From Nigrospora sphaerica (Eukaryota > Ascomycota > Sordariomycetes > Amphisphaeriales > Apiosporaceae): a stretch of DNA of 64,000 nucleotides. Below, piece by piece: positions 1 through 11,529 of this stretch; positions within the stretch are counted from its first letter, which is position 1, and each line of letters starts with the position of its first letter. Location of the stretch: NCBI GenBank assembly GCA_018287875.1, contig JAGVVL010000002.1:6944001-7008000 (forward strand). Direction: 5' to 3'. The position numbers and the translations under genes were made by a program. A model generated the notes under the pieces. It was not told the DNA's origin. It worked only from the letters and a program-made list of their open reading frames with translations, and did not search any database.

Positions 1-3000
1 CCGGGCCACCGGGCAAGACTCGGTCAACAGGGGGGAACCCCCACCAGAGATCGGTTTGTATATCGTGCAGCCGGCCGGCTGCTGTGCGATCACTGTAAAC
101 GTTCTCGGGCAGAGGTATTCCGCAACCACCTACAACACCTCCTGCGAGATCACACTGCATGGGATCCCCGGAGATCATGACCCGTCGAGATCGTAGTATC
201 CGCTCAACCGCCTCCTACCCCCTTTTTGGCTTGCCCGTCGGGACGCAGGCGGGCATGTTCCCGACGGCCTTGCGGGCGGCATTTGCAACCACTGTGCGGC
301 TCGATAGTCCCATGGGGAAACTCCCCGTCGAAGCACAGCGCCGGGACTGAATAAGTGGGGAGAACCGGGTTTCCCCAGACGAGGCGATGCCGTGCCCTCC
401 ATATTGCCCTAAATGAAGTACTTGCAACCACTGCCACACCCGGCCCCTCCCCTCCTACCGCACGCAGCACGCTTTTCTCACATCCATCCCGGGTCGCCGG
501 GTTTTTATTAACACCGCCCAGACTCAGGTGGCTTCTGCAGGCCTGGTCTGACCGGGTGGTCCTCGGCAGGCGGGAGTAGCCGGTGTTCACCAGACTGCGT
601 GGAAAAGGGGGCTGGCTAATATGCTAGCGAGGCCAAGCGAGTGCCACGGCCCAGGACCGCGCGGCCAGACGGACGCTTACATGGCGCCTCCCCCGTTTCT
701 GCTTCAATCTTTCCACGTATCCGAGGCCGCGGGGGGGGGTATGGCATGGTGCCCTCCCTCACGGGGATACCCAAAGACCCGGTAGTACCGTGGTGAAAGC
801 TGCCGTCGGGACCTTCTTTGTTTGTCCGACGCCACCACGGCTGCCACATCCGGCCCTTCCGACATTCCGGGCGAGGGGTTCGCGCCTTCTTGGCGGCAGT
901 TGAAAAAAAAAACCCCGATGTTTCTTCGTCCGGGTGGTTCCCTTCTGAGACACCATATATGGCAAGATCAGCTACGGTGAGTCAAAAGTCAGGGGCCTCA
1001 TTGGCCGCGCGTGCTTTTCGGTGATGGAAAGAACGCACACGCACCTTTACCGTGAATTGCCATGTGATTATCCAGGTCGGGCGGAGGTCGGGCGGACTTC
1101 GTTTGCTCTTGCGCCTCCCGAGAGAGGCGCTTTCTTAGCCTGTGCTGGGGTCGCGAGAGAACCCCGGACGCCCGCGCTCTCCAGCTCTGCCAGTGTGCTC
1201 CCCAGGTCGTAGCGGCCGCTCTGCTCCCCTGGGTATCTATAGGAAGCAAACCGAGGTAACTCTCACTGGCCGCTGCTGGGAGTCGTACGAGATGGGGTAG
1301 GGGATACGAGCTGCTCGGTGTTACCTGTGTTTCGGGACGCGCTTGGGCGGCTATGGACAAGAGGGAAACACTTTAGCAGTCAACACAGTCGGTGAAACGG
1401 GAGCATGGTCCTCCAAAATGAAGGGTGAAGGCGAGGCTGTGCAAATTCATTCATTGGCGGCGACCCACGGTCGCACTGCCGTACGCCATATTGAACTGAT
1501 ACGTTGGCTACTGAAGCACCTATAACCCTTCAAATGGCCAGCAGATTATGAAATGTAGTCTCTTTGGTGATTCCTCGTCCCAGGGGAGACCGGATTTGTG
1601 CCTGGATGCGTACGAAAAAGCCAGTAGGGTACATCGTCATTGGGAAACTAGACGGCGACGAATACGACCCTGTGTTTGTTGAAGCTGGCCCGGTTCAAAC
1701 ATGTGTTGAGAGTAATGATAAACGCCCACTTGTGGAACGAGCGGTAGAAAAACGGGCAAGCTTCAGTGTACTCGTTCACACCTTTTGGGGACGCTAACTG
1801 ACAGCAGGGCACTGGGCAATCTATCTATTTAACACTACTTTCAGTCGCTTGTAGCTGCCTCACGCCCCTGTGTCGGTGTTTATAGTGAAGTCCGCTCAGG
1901 GGGCATGGTTGACACGAAGCTATACTCGTTCATTCCCTTGCTCTCGGAGATGGTGCGAGGAGGAGAAACGGCTCTGATCCGGTGATCTTTTGTAATAATG
2001 TCATTGTCCCCAATGAAACAGGACTTAGACGACCCGGCCCGCCGTTGGGATATGCGCAAGACGTGACGCAGCTACAGTAAAAAGTAGAGCCGACGTTCCC
2101 ATCGCAGCCCAGTGACCCTGGCCAAGACTCGGTATTATGAGTCTTACGGCAATGCTACATGGATTGAGCTTCGAGACCACCCATCATTGCTCCATTATCC
2201 CATAGGGAAGGGGCCTGGAGGTTCTGGTCTTTTTGGGCCAGAGATATGGAATAGCGCTCATCGGACTCGAGCCATTCTCTGACGACAGGTAATACCAACA
2301 CAGGCTCTTGCCAGCACAGGATCGGAGCTGATGCCGTGGCTCGACTAGTGTATATGGCAATATCTGCCCTAACCTCCAGGGTTGGCTCAGTACATGGCCT
2401 GCGATGGGGCGAGGTAAGCCCGAGCTATCTCGGAGTGCTTGTTGCTTCATGAAAAGATGTGCACGGTCAAGTCGGAGAGATTTCGATTTTCATCGTGCCG
2501 TGAAACCATGATAGTCTTTTCGGCAACCTCTCTTCAGGCTGTCGCTAGGATCTTCCTGGAGATTAAGCACTGGGCGGCTCTCGATTCAAATATACTGCTG
2601 TGAGATGAAGTTGCCGGGATACTCTGGCTCTTCGCTCCGCTCGCGGATTTCTTTGGTGTCAGTAGGCACGAACGAGCACTACGAAGGTCGCTAGACGGGA
2701 AACAAAACTATGGCGGTACATTTTATGAGAAAAGGCCGACTTCGTGTGTTGCCGTCTGTGGACTTCTTCACTTTTTATGTTGGGGATCAGCCCGGGTCTA
2801 TTTGCCCGTGACGCTTACCCAGAACATCGCTCTTTCAAGCCGTTGGCCCGCAGCGGACTCGGGAAATTTCAAAGAATGCTGTAACGAGGGGAAACCGTAT
2901 AAGCTAATCACTGACCACTGCACTCTATCCAATATTTGTCTTTTCTTGTTATCGAAGATCTCTTTCCCGTCTTCAGAGTTGTAGGCGGCAAAAGGAGCGC

Positions 3001-3899
3001 CTGGAGATAGTGCAGTCCATGAAGGATTGCCAAATTCGGCGAGGGTCAGGGAAAGAGCGTATAGAGACTCGCGTAGCACTCTGGAGGCTTTCGCCCTTGT
3101 ATTCATATCCAGGCGGCGGCTGCTTAGAAGGGTGTTGGCCATCGAGGGTGATCCCCTATAATACAGCAACGAGGTTTGGGGGAGGGATCTTTAGTTCCAT
3201 ATACAGATCCTTTACTGGTTCATTGTTCCTCTGCGTACTGACCAACGAACAATATCGGAAGACACGCGATCTTGTGGACTACTGCGTTAAAGACATCTAT
3301 GGGGTTTCCTGTCGCGGTTCGATAAAGAGTTCTTTGTTGGGCATTAACCGCGGATGCTTCCATGCTCCTTACTTCACGAGCTTGCAGTTTCGAGACGGAA
3401 TGAGCTTATTATAACCCCGGAAGAGGTCTGTAATAGGAGAGTGTGTTATTGTCACCAGTTCGGCAAACGGGTCGCCCGTCAGAACCTGGGTCCTCCTGCA
3501 GGAAACCATTGTCGGGATGCAGGTAGGATGATGGCGAGAACGTCAAGAAGTAGGCACCGGGTGGAACGCAAAACCTCGCGTTCTCCTTCGTCCAAGTGAA
3601 ATCGGGAGCTGCTTAGAGCATTTATATTTTCATTCGCAATCTATACAATCGTCGAAACGCCTTAAAAATGCATTCGCCAGATGCTTTGCCATGAAACGGA
3701 AAATGCACGGACAGTCGCGGCGTTGCAGGGAAAAGCAGAGGAGTAGATTACATATTAGTTCCTCGAAGCGGGATTTCATGCTCGCGGTGTTGCCCGATCT
3801 GCATGTGACGCCGGCGATATTCCTTGTCGCCAGCATTTGATTTCTGTGTTCTGCTTTGGGAATTAACGGGTTTGTAGTGAGTTGTGTAAGAGAGGTGTA
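1..3899. other. Gene-poor, AT-shifted left edge without a confident gene
   Basis: No reading frame here can be tied to a known family. Two lines counted by hand gave about 43% GC (line 2881) and 53% (line 1561), visibly lower than the exons elsewhere in the window. Some short stretches look protein-like, for example a plus-strand run over about 2103-2280, a further plus-strand run over about 2318-2450, a plus-strand ORF at 3010-3414, and a minus-strand ORF at 3169-2798. They lie on conflicting strands, lack good starts and do not join by clear introns. A G homopolymer lies near 731-739. It may be a decayed gene or transposon relic, or plain spacer. Confidence 0.5.
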
Positions 3900-3919
3900 G
3901 AAGAAGTAGTTACTTCTTC
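3900..3919. repeat. Perfect 9-bp inverted repeat upstream of CDC45
   Basis: GAAGAAGTA at 3900-3908 is followed, after a 2-nt gap, by its reverse complement TACTTCTTC at 3911-3919. The site is about 745 bp before the CDC45 start codon. A related inverted repeat with the arm AAGAAGTAA lies at 31681-31712. Function unknown; it could be a dimeric protein-binding site or chance. Confidence 0.6.
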
Positions 3920-4487
3920 AAGCAGTACCGGAGTACCTCTTGGGTCGTACATAACTTGGGAGGTGGTGAGTGGAGAGCTGGGCCGAGCCGCGGGAAAGAG
4001 GTGATATCATTGGCTCAGATGCTCATTAATCACCCGGCGCGTCCGCCGCATGCACGTCGCGTCTTCCCTGTACGAGGGCCGGGGACGAAAGCGCGTCTAG
4101 AATCAGGCTTGGAATAACACATCCCGTTGGCCGTTGGCCGTCCACCGTCCGTCCGTCCAGTGGGAAGCAGTGCAAAGAGGTAGGAGCACATCAACACGGA
4201 AACGGACCCGCACCCACTCCATCTCTTGGTTCCCTGCCTTCACCTCGATTTGTCTTCCCATCCCATACCTACCCAGGTGTCAGGTATTAACGGCCATCCA
4301 CCCTACAGACGGATTCCCACCCACCGGCCGCCCTCACGACGACAGCATGCCCTAACCAGCAAACACCCACCCTCCCGTGCTACCATATCGAAGCATTTCC
4401 TACATCCTGTCGGCCTTTGCAGCTTGAACAACACTCGCCCAGTGTCGATACGCAGCCCCCGGGTCATGCCTGTTTGGGGCACCGTGC

Positions 4488-4515
4488 ACGCGTAGCCGCA
4501 AGACACTCAACGCGT
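4488..4515. promoter_or_regulatory. Paired ACGCGT (MCB-like) motifs in the CDC45 promoter
   Basis: Two ACGCGT hexamers lie at 4488-4493 and 4510-4515, 22 bp apart start to start and about 150-176 bp before the CDC45 ATG. ACGCGT is the MluI cell-cycle box bound by MBF (Mbp1-Swi6) in yeasts, which drives replication genes at G1/S. The hexamer also occurs elsewhere in the window at roughly chance frequency, so the assignment rests on pairing and position. Regulation is inferred. Confidence 0.45.
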
Positions 4516-4663
4516 TTTTGGCCCTCTCTCTGCCCGTCGTCCTCGCCCGCCCGACCTGCTCCCTCGCTCGCCGTCCGCTCTGTGCGGCACCCTCACCCCA
4601 CGAACACGTTGGGCTCTCTGGCCTCCGTCTCCCCTCATGAGCTTCGCGCCGTAGGCCTGCACC

Positions 4664-7320
4664 ATGTATCTGCCGCGCGAACTCATAGCCAAGCTGTACC
4701 TGCACCTCCAGCGTACCCGCCATCCTCTCTCGCCCCCGGTGCTCATCCTCGTCGCCCTCGAACCCGACTCACTGTGCGCCTGCCGCATTCTCACGCGTCT
4801 CCTCAAGCACGACTACATCCCGCACAAGATCCACCCCGTTGCCGGCTATGGCGACCTCGAGCGCGCCGGCCAGGACCTGGTGGCGCCCATGACGGAATCC
4901 CGTGGCGGCAGCGGAGGCGTGGTCGTGTGTCTCGGTGTCGGGGGCATGGTCGACATGGGAACTATCCTCGGGCTCGAGGTGGAAGGCGAGGACACCAGCT
5001 TCGGTGGCGTTGAGGTCTGGGTCATGGATGCCCATCGGCCGTGGAATCTGAGTAACATCTTCGGCGGCTACCCCTTGGAGCCCGCCGCCGGGCCCGGGGC
5101 GAGCTACCAGTCGCGCGCCCCGCCCGGGGTCGAAGCTGGCCGGATTCGCCACTCGTACAAGCCCGGGAAGGGTGGCATCATTGTATTCGACGATGGTGAC
5201 ATCGTGGAGGGCCTTGGGGCCGAGCGAGACGCGTACATGGCGCTCGTAGATATGCCCGAAGTCGACGACGACGACGGCAACCTCTACGATGATAGCGATT
5301 CAGAATCCGGGGAGGATGAGGAGGAGCAGGAGGAGAGGAAGGAACCGAGACCGCGGCCGGGTCAAAAACGAAAGTCGTGGTCGGACCGGGATGAAACCAG
5401 TGACGAGGATGACGATAGGCCGCGACAGAGGCGGCGGAGCAACTCGGCAAGTGGCCTGCAGGCGTGCACGCGAAGATGTATTAACAAGTGCCCTAGTCAA
5501 CACCCATCCCGGACTCGCCGCGCCCAGCGCCGCGCGGGCTGCTTTTTCTCAGGGATCCCGAGCTCATCACTTCGGATGATGCGGAGGATCCACCTTCGGC
5601 CGCTCAACCGCCCAAGCGGCCGTCGGCGCGCGCTCTCCGCCGCAAGCTTCTGCGAATGAAGCAAGAACACGAGGGCACGCTGAGGAAGTACTACCAGATG
5701 GGCGCGTCCTACTCGGAGCCTGTCAGTGCCATGGTCTACTCGCTCGCCTCCGAACTTGGCCGCGAAGACAATGACCTGCTTTGGCTGACGATTGTCGGTG
5801 TCACGTCGATGGAGCTCTATGGCCGCTCGACTGCCGGCCTCGCCGTCACGGTTCGGGGCCCCGACGCCAAGCCCACGACGGGCTGGATGGGCGTGAGGGG
5901 CGCGAGGATACGACAACTTCTCCGGGACGAGGTCCGACGCCTCAACCCGCCCGAGCTGGCATCTCAGAACGGGCGTGTGTCCGCTGCCGAAAGCGCCGGC
6001 ATCATCCCCACTACGGCGCGCAGCCCCGAAGACACATCAATCCGGCTTTCGCCAGAACCCAAGTTCCTCCTCATTCGGCATTGGTCTCTCTACGACAGCA
6101 TGCTGCACTCACCCTATCTCTTCTCGAGGCTGCGCATCTGGAGTGAAAGCGGACTAAAGCGCCTTCATAAATTGCTCGCCAAGATGGGTGTCAGCTTGGT
6201 GCAGTGCAAGCAGAGCTACACGCACATGGACATGGTGCTGAAGAAGGAGCTACGCACCAAATTACTCAAATACGCCTCACTTTACAACCTGGACGACATG
6301 GTCCCAGCCGCCGAGACTGACGGCCGCGACCGGGCGGGGGCCAAAGACGGCTGGGGTTTCGTGCGCAGCTGGGGCTGGCGTGCCACGCTCTCAGCCCAGG
6401 ACGTCGGGGTCGTCATCGGCGCTCTCCTCGAGGTCGGCAAGCACCACGGGGCCGCCACGGCCGATGCGGGCCGGTCTCTGTCCCAGCTTTCCGACCTGGC
6501 TGACGCCGTCGACGATAATGGTGCGGCCGAGACGCAGGAGTGGGTGTCCCGGTTTTGGGATGCCTACGATGCGCTTGAAGATATTGATGCGCTGAAGGCC
6601 GGCCTGCCGACGGCCCAGTACTTGCACCGCGCCATCTTCCGCACGGGCACTACGCTCATGGGCAAGCGTCAGATCAAGCACCTGCATGCTTTCCGCATGT
6701 GTGTGATTAAAGACGGGCCCGACGTGCCGCTTTTCACGCACCCGGCGGCCTTGACCAAGCTGGCCCTGTGGATTGGCGAAGCGCTTGCTGAGCAGGAGCG
6801 GGATGCCAACGGCAAGCTGGGCCATGGCGGCCGCGGCACTCCTCTGGTCGTAGCGAGTCTCAACGAAAAGCGCGGTGTATACGTCGTGGTCGGCACCGGC
6901 GGTGGTGGCGGCCCCGATCTCGCCTTTCTGGACCGCGAAGGGGCCAAGGAGAGGGCCGCCCGTCGAGAAGCCAAGGCCAAAGAGCGGGAGGCAAGACAAA
7001 AAATCCGAGACGAAAAACGCGCGGCGAAGCGGGCCGAGAGACCGCCCGGGGACGACGAGGACGAAGAGGAGGACGAGACCGAGTCCGAGGGCAGCGACCT
7101 CTCCGACTCAGACGACGACTCAGACGACGACGACGGGCTTGAAGAAAGGCGGCGGCGCGGGTACGGCCTCAACAAGTTCGGCAACGCGTTCCAGGACGTG
7201 ATTGCCGAAACCAATGCCCGCGTCCGCATCGACAGCTTCGAGCACTGTGTTGTCGAGGTAAAAAAAGATGACCTGGCCGGCTTTCTGGAGGGTCTCAGCT
7301 CCAAGGCAGTTGTTGGCTAA
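4664..7320 (+). CDS. CDC45: DNA replication initiation factor Cdc45
   Basis: Cdc45 binds MCM2-7 and GINS to form the CMG replicative helicase in the nucleus. The N-terminus begins MYLPRELIAKLYL, followed by a hydrophobic strand and a DSLCACRILTRLLKHD segment typical of the family's DHH-like fold. An acidic linker lies around residues 190-260. The stretch SYSEPVSAMVYSLASELGRE and the C-terminal run from NKFGNAFQDV to VEVKKDDLAGFL are family hallmarks, and a second acidic, lysine-rich block lies just before the latter. Two exons: frame continuity demands one intron ending at the strong CTTTTTCTCAG acceptor at 5552. Its donor is uncertain: 5464 (GTGCAC) and 5488 (GTGCCC) both keep phase, as does a 5451/5527 pair. 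With donor 5464 the protein is 855 residues, normal for fungal Cdc45. The ATG has a good context (ACCATG). Identity is secure; the intron edge is not. Confidence 0.95.
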
Positions 7321-7740
7321 GGAAGCATGCTGTTGTGTTGCTGTGGAGAGACGGGCAGGCGGCGGCGCGTTTGATCACGTACGGGGGCTTTCCCGTATGG
7401 CATGGCGTTTCTGGCGAAGACAAGTTGGCGATCCGTTGTTCCATTGCATATCGGGAGTATACCAGGGAGGCAAAGCGCCGGATACGGTGGCGGCTGGCTT
7501 GTTGGCAAAGGAGACGGCGCAGAGCAGAGCCGGCAGGGCAGTTAACGACGCACGATTATGATTTGGGACTCGGGTCCCTTTCTTTTGCGGATAGGCAGGT
7601 AGTCAAGTGTCTAGCTATGTGTAGCTGTTACAGCACCTTCTCGGGCCTCATGGACGAGGCGTTTGTGAGGAGTACATGGTAGATATCAAGGTTGGGGGGG
7701 TGAGGGGGTTGTTTATTCTACCTGCATGGTCTATATCCCA

Positions 7741-7818
<78 letters not shown>

Positions 7819-7831
7819 GTGTGTGCATGTG

Positions 7832-7870
<39 letters not shown>

Positions 7871-9895
7871 ATACCTCCCCACGTTAACCGTTACGCAAAA
7901 CCCGGCTTGATGGTAGGTACATTAACCGTTACGGAAATTCAGCTATGGTGCATTAGCAGATGAATCAAATTCTAGGTAGTATAGGTACTGATATACTATG
8001 CTGGTCGATGGGAATGCAGTACTAGACCACTGCTTAGGTGGGCTCACAGGACCAAGCGCAAGCTTGAAAGCGCAGTCATTCATCCTCGGCAGATACAAAG
8101 TGGAAAATCCGGCTGTTTGCGATTTGGGCTGGGGCATCCATGAATCAATTGCCATGGATGACGGTAGAGTACATGCATGGCCAGGGCGGGCGCTTACTCG
8201 TCCGAATGGGGTCTAGAGGGTTTTGCACAGCCCCGATTAGGTCACCAGCAGGCGCACACGGCGACGGGTGATTGGCTGGTCCACGAAGGCCAGTTCGCTC
8301 TCACTCGCTCTCTTAAACATCGAGTACCTCGATTGTTTGGCCTTCCCGCGGGGATGCACTGATTCCGAATGCCCCGTCTGCCCGTCGAGAAGGCGCCACG
8401 GAGGGCGGAGGGGAGGCGAGGGATGAGAAGGATCAGGAGGAGGCTCATATCCCTAGACGGACCGTACAGCAGACGAGCCGTCTCAGTTCGGTTTCTTTCT
8501 CGTCACTGACCTTCGTTTCTTTGTTGATCCACGCGCCCCCTCAAGTGGGCTGTCTGCCAGTTGCCCCGTCCCCGTATTTTCGTCGCAGTTCCCCTCCGGT
8601 TTGGTTCGGCTTGACTGCTACATGCAACCCATCCCGAGGCACACTAAAACGAATTCCACGGGGAGGCAGATAGATCCATCCAGGCCTGCCTTGCCTGCCA
8701 AGCCCGATAAGCACCGCACCGGCACCGTCCGACCTTTTGCCTGTAGGAGCAAGTGCTGCCTACGCAGCTAGGGTAAGTGGCCTACATCATCGCCAACTAC
8801 TAGGCCGTCGTCTCGCGCTTCTCTCAGCCCTGGAGAGAGAGCTGGATGCATGTACTAACTAGCTAGTGAGCCCGCCTCTCTCGACACCTGCCCCTCCCTG
8901 ACCAAAATTCCCGAACCCGAACCCAGACCAACGACGACGACATTAGCGGCACAGCCGTTACCGTAGCTTGCAGTACTTATCTCGGTTGCCTCATTGTATG
9001 TACTTACCTACCACCGCCGCGCTGTTTTTCTATCTCTCTCTGTCTCTGTCGTTCTCCCTCGCGCGCCACCGCTGCCACTGCCATGTTCCTCCGTCCCGCT
9101 TTCATTCTCATACTGGCGGCCATCATTTCCTAGGTCCCTGGGTGTCCCGTTCCCCCCTCCCCTCATCTCCACCACCAACACCCACATGCACACACTCACC
9201 CCCCCTCCTCTGGACTTGCACCACCACCCTGATCACATAAGCCGTCCAGGTACGTACGGTATGTACTACGTAGTCACTTAACCCGAGCAAAACCACCCTC
9301 ATCGCCCTTGCCCGCCTGTCCGAGGCAGCAGCTCCAGCCCTGTCGTTCTGCTTTTCGTCTTTCTTTCCTTTTGCCTTTTCCCTCTTGCACATCCGTACCA
9401 TACGCCCATACCTTACTCTCGCCGCTGCAGGGCCTGCCGAAAACTCAATTGTCGCCTTCGCCTCAGCCAACCCACGGGCGGTTCGAGTTGAGCCTGGGTG
9501 CAGTGACTGTGCAGTGCGTGCACGAGTCCCGCCGCCTACGACATCGTTGCTGCGGTCCTGCCCGCCCGACAAAGCGCCCTCCCAGCCGTCTAACCTGATC
9601 CCGACTGCGTTCTACGCTGCCGACGCCGTTCCTCCTCCTTCCCCCTCCTCCTGTTCCGCCGCGGTCGATTCCTCATCCGCATCCTCCTGCAGCCGCTGCT
9701 GGCCAATTCGCGCCTCCCCCCCACCCGCTTTGCGACAGCCCATGAGGTTCGACTGCCGGACTGTCTTGTCTGACCTCGGGCGCTGCTCACCCCGGATTGA
9801 TTAACCCGACAACACCCCACCTTACGCGGCGCCGCAATCTCACCGTCGCTCCCCTTCACGCCAGGACCGAGTGAACCTCCCGCACCCTATCCGCC
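7321..9895. other. Spacer between CDC45 and NCS-1, with repeats and NCS-1 leader
   Basis: No coding region is supported. It holds the 3' end of CDC45, a compound microsatellite, a 12-nt direct repeat (TTAACCGTTACG at 7884-7895 and 7922-7933) and, from about 8970, a pyrimidine-rich tract that is probably the NCS-1 promoter and leader. A possible leader intron (donor GTACGT at 9250, acceptor CTGCAG ending 9430) is only a guess. Confidence 0.6.
7744..7866. repeat. Compound (CT)n-(TG)n microsatellite
   Basis: An almost pure CT tract of about 72 nt (7744-7815) runs directly into a TG-rich tract ending near 7866, interrupted only by GCATGTGCA-type variants. It lies about 420 bp downstream of the CDC45 stop codon and is noncoding. 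Confidence 0.97.
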
Positions 9896-10690
9896 ATGGG
9901 AAAATCGTGAGTCCGCCGTGGCCGTCCCGGGACCGATCGCCGCCTTCGCCACCACCGCTGACCCTCTTTGGCTCGCAGACAGTCCAAGCTCTCGCAGGAG
10001 CAGCTGTCGGAACTCCAGAAGTCGACCCATTTCGACAAGAAGGAGTTGCAGCAATGGTATAAAGGTACGGATGCGTAACGCGTCGCCACTTGGGCAGCTC
10101 CTCGCGTCGCGTTGCCTACTGACGCCTCCGGCCCGCCTCAGGTTTCCTCAAGGATTGCCCGTCGGGCATGCTCACCAAGGAGGAGTTCCAAAAGATCTAC
10201 CGCCAATTCTTCCCCTTTGGTGACCCGTCGTCCTTTGCCGACTACGTCTTTAATGTGTTCGACAGCGACAAGTCCGGCTCCATCGACTTCAAAGAATTCA
10301 TCTGCGCCCTAAGCGTAACCAGCCGCGGCAAGATGGAGGACAAACTGGACTGGGCCTTCCAGCTCTACGATATCGATGGAGACGGAAAGATCAGCTACGA
10401 TGAGATGTTGAAGATCGTCGAGGCCATCTACAAAATGGTAGGCAGCCGGCCGGCTTTTTCCATGGTGCCCCCGGGGGCTGTCCCGCGCTAACTCGGCCTT
10501 TTCCGCGCAGGTTGGCTCCATGGTCAAGCTTCCTGAAGACGAAGATACCCCCGAGAAGCGCGTCAGGAAGATCTTCCGTATGATGGACAAGGACGAGAAC
10601 GGCAGCTTGGACATGGAGGAGTTCAAAGAGGGCAGCAAGCGCGACGAGACCATTGTGTCTGCCCTCTCGCTGTACGACGGCCTCGTATGA
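9896..10690 (+). CDS. NCS1: Neuronal calcium sensor 1 / frequenin
   Basis: Myristoylated EF-hand calcium sensor. In yeasts and Neurospora the family activates phosphatidylinositol 4-kinase Pik1 and tunes calcium entry and stress growth. Four exons: 9896-9906, 9979-10064, 10142-10437 and 10511-10690. All introns have GT-AG ends and join in phase to give exactly 190 residues, the standard NCS-1 length. The N-terminus MGKSQSKLS carries the Gly2 myristoylation signal and the KLS..L helix. EF1 is degenerate (CPSG), as in all NCS proteins. EF2 ([12 protein letters not shown]), EF3 ([12 protein letters not shown]) and EF4 ([12 protein letters not shown]) keep the calcium ligands. The first exon holds only three full codons plus two bases, so the start is easily missed. 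The C-terminus ends ALSLYDGLV, as expected. Very sure. Confidence 0.98.
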
Positions 10691-11529
10691 GCGCGAAATG
10701 GCCGACGACGCGGGGGTAGAGCTAAGGGGACGGGCGCAAGGGGCGTGGCTTTGCGACGGCGAGCATGGTGCTCTAGAAAGCGAATATGCCCTTCTTTCCC
10801 CAGCACCCGGAAACGCTTTTGCGACAAGCAAACGATGGAATGGCCTGAGGGAAGAGAGATGCTTCGCATGCCACAAACAAACGAGGGGCCAGGCGCGCCG
10901 AGAGCTGGCTATATGGATCTTTCTTAAAGTCTTTCCTCTTATTACCCACCCCTCCCGGCTTGCGCTTTCCTTATATCAGGATATGCCACCACTTTTGATA
11001 TAAAAACGGCAGATATGATTCACTTCACGGGCACACGCCTCGACCGTTCTCCCCCTCGCATGTGCTCTGAACAGGAAATGGAATACCAGCTCGCCGCATT
11101 GGTACAAAAGCAAGCGATACTCGGTGCGTCTCTATCTTCCTCGCGAGTGGTTGACCCCGAGAACAAGCCAGTGTCTCGCTGTACCATGCCAAAACATACC
11201 TCATCCGTGCGTCGACGGGTCATGGCCTGCGGAGTCGTCGGTATTGAATCATCATGTTGCTACAAGGGGGACGGCGCGCTTTTCTAAGACATGCGGTCGG
11301 TATATATATACATTACACAAAAAGCGCTGCCAAAGCCTGAGAACGCGGTAGAGACGCAGAAACAAAACCGAATACCGTTGGACGCTTCGGACCCCGGGGT
11401 TTTCGCGTGCCAGCTCCAGCACTTTGCGTGGACTGCAAAAAATCCCCCCCCCCCCCGGCGTGTAAGCCTGGACGCCACCTATGCGCAGACCACGGGCTTG
11501 GGACGCTCCGGCAGGTTCGTCGGCGACAT
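10691..11529. other. Convergent spacer between NCS-1 and acyl-CoA synthetase
   Basis: Two genes end toward each other here. No ORF is supported. It contains AT-rich stretches such as ATATAAAA near 10996 and TATATATATA near 11300, probably 3' UTR and polyadenylation signals, and a run of 13 C at 11444-11456. Confidence 0.7.
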
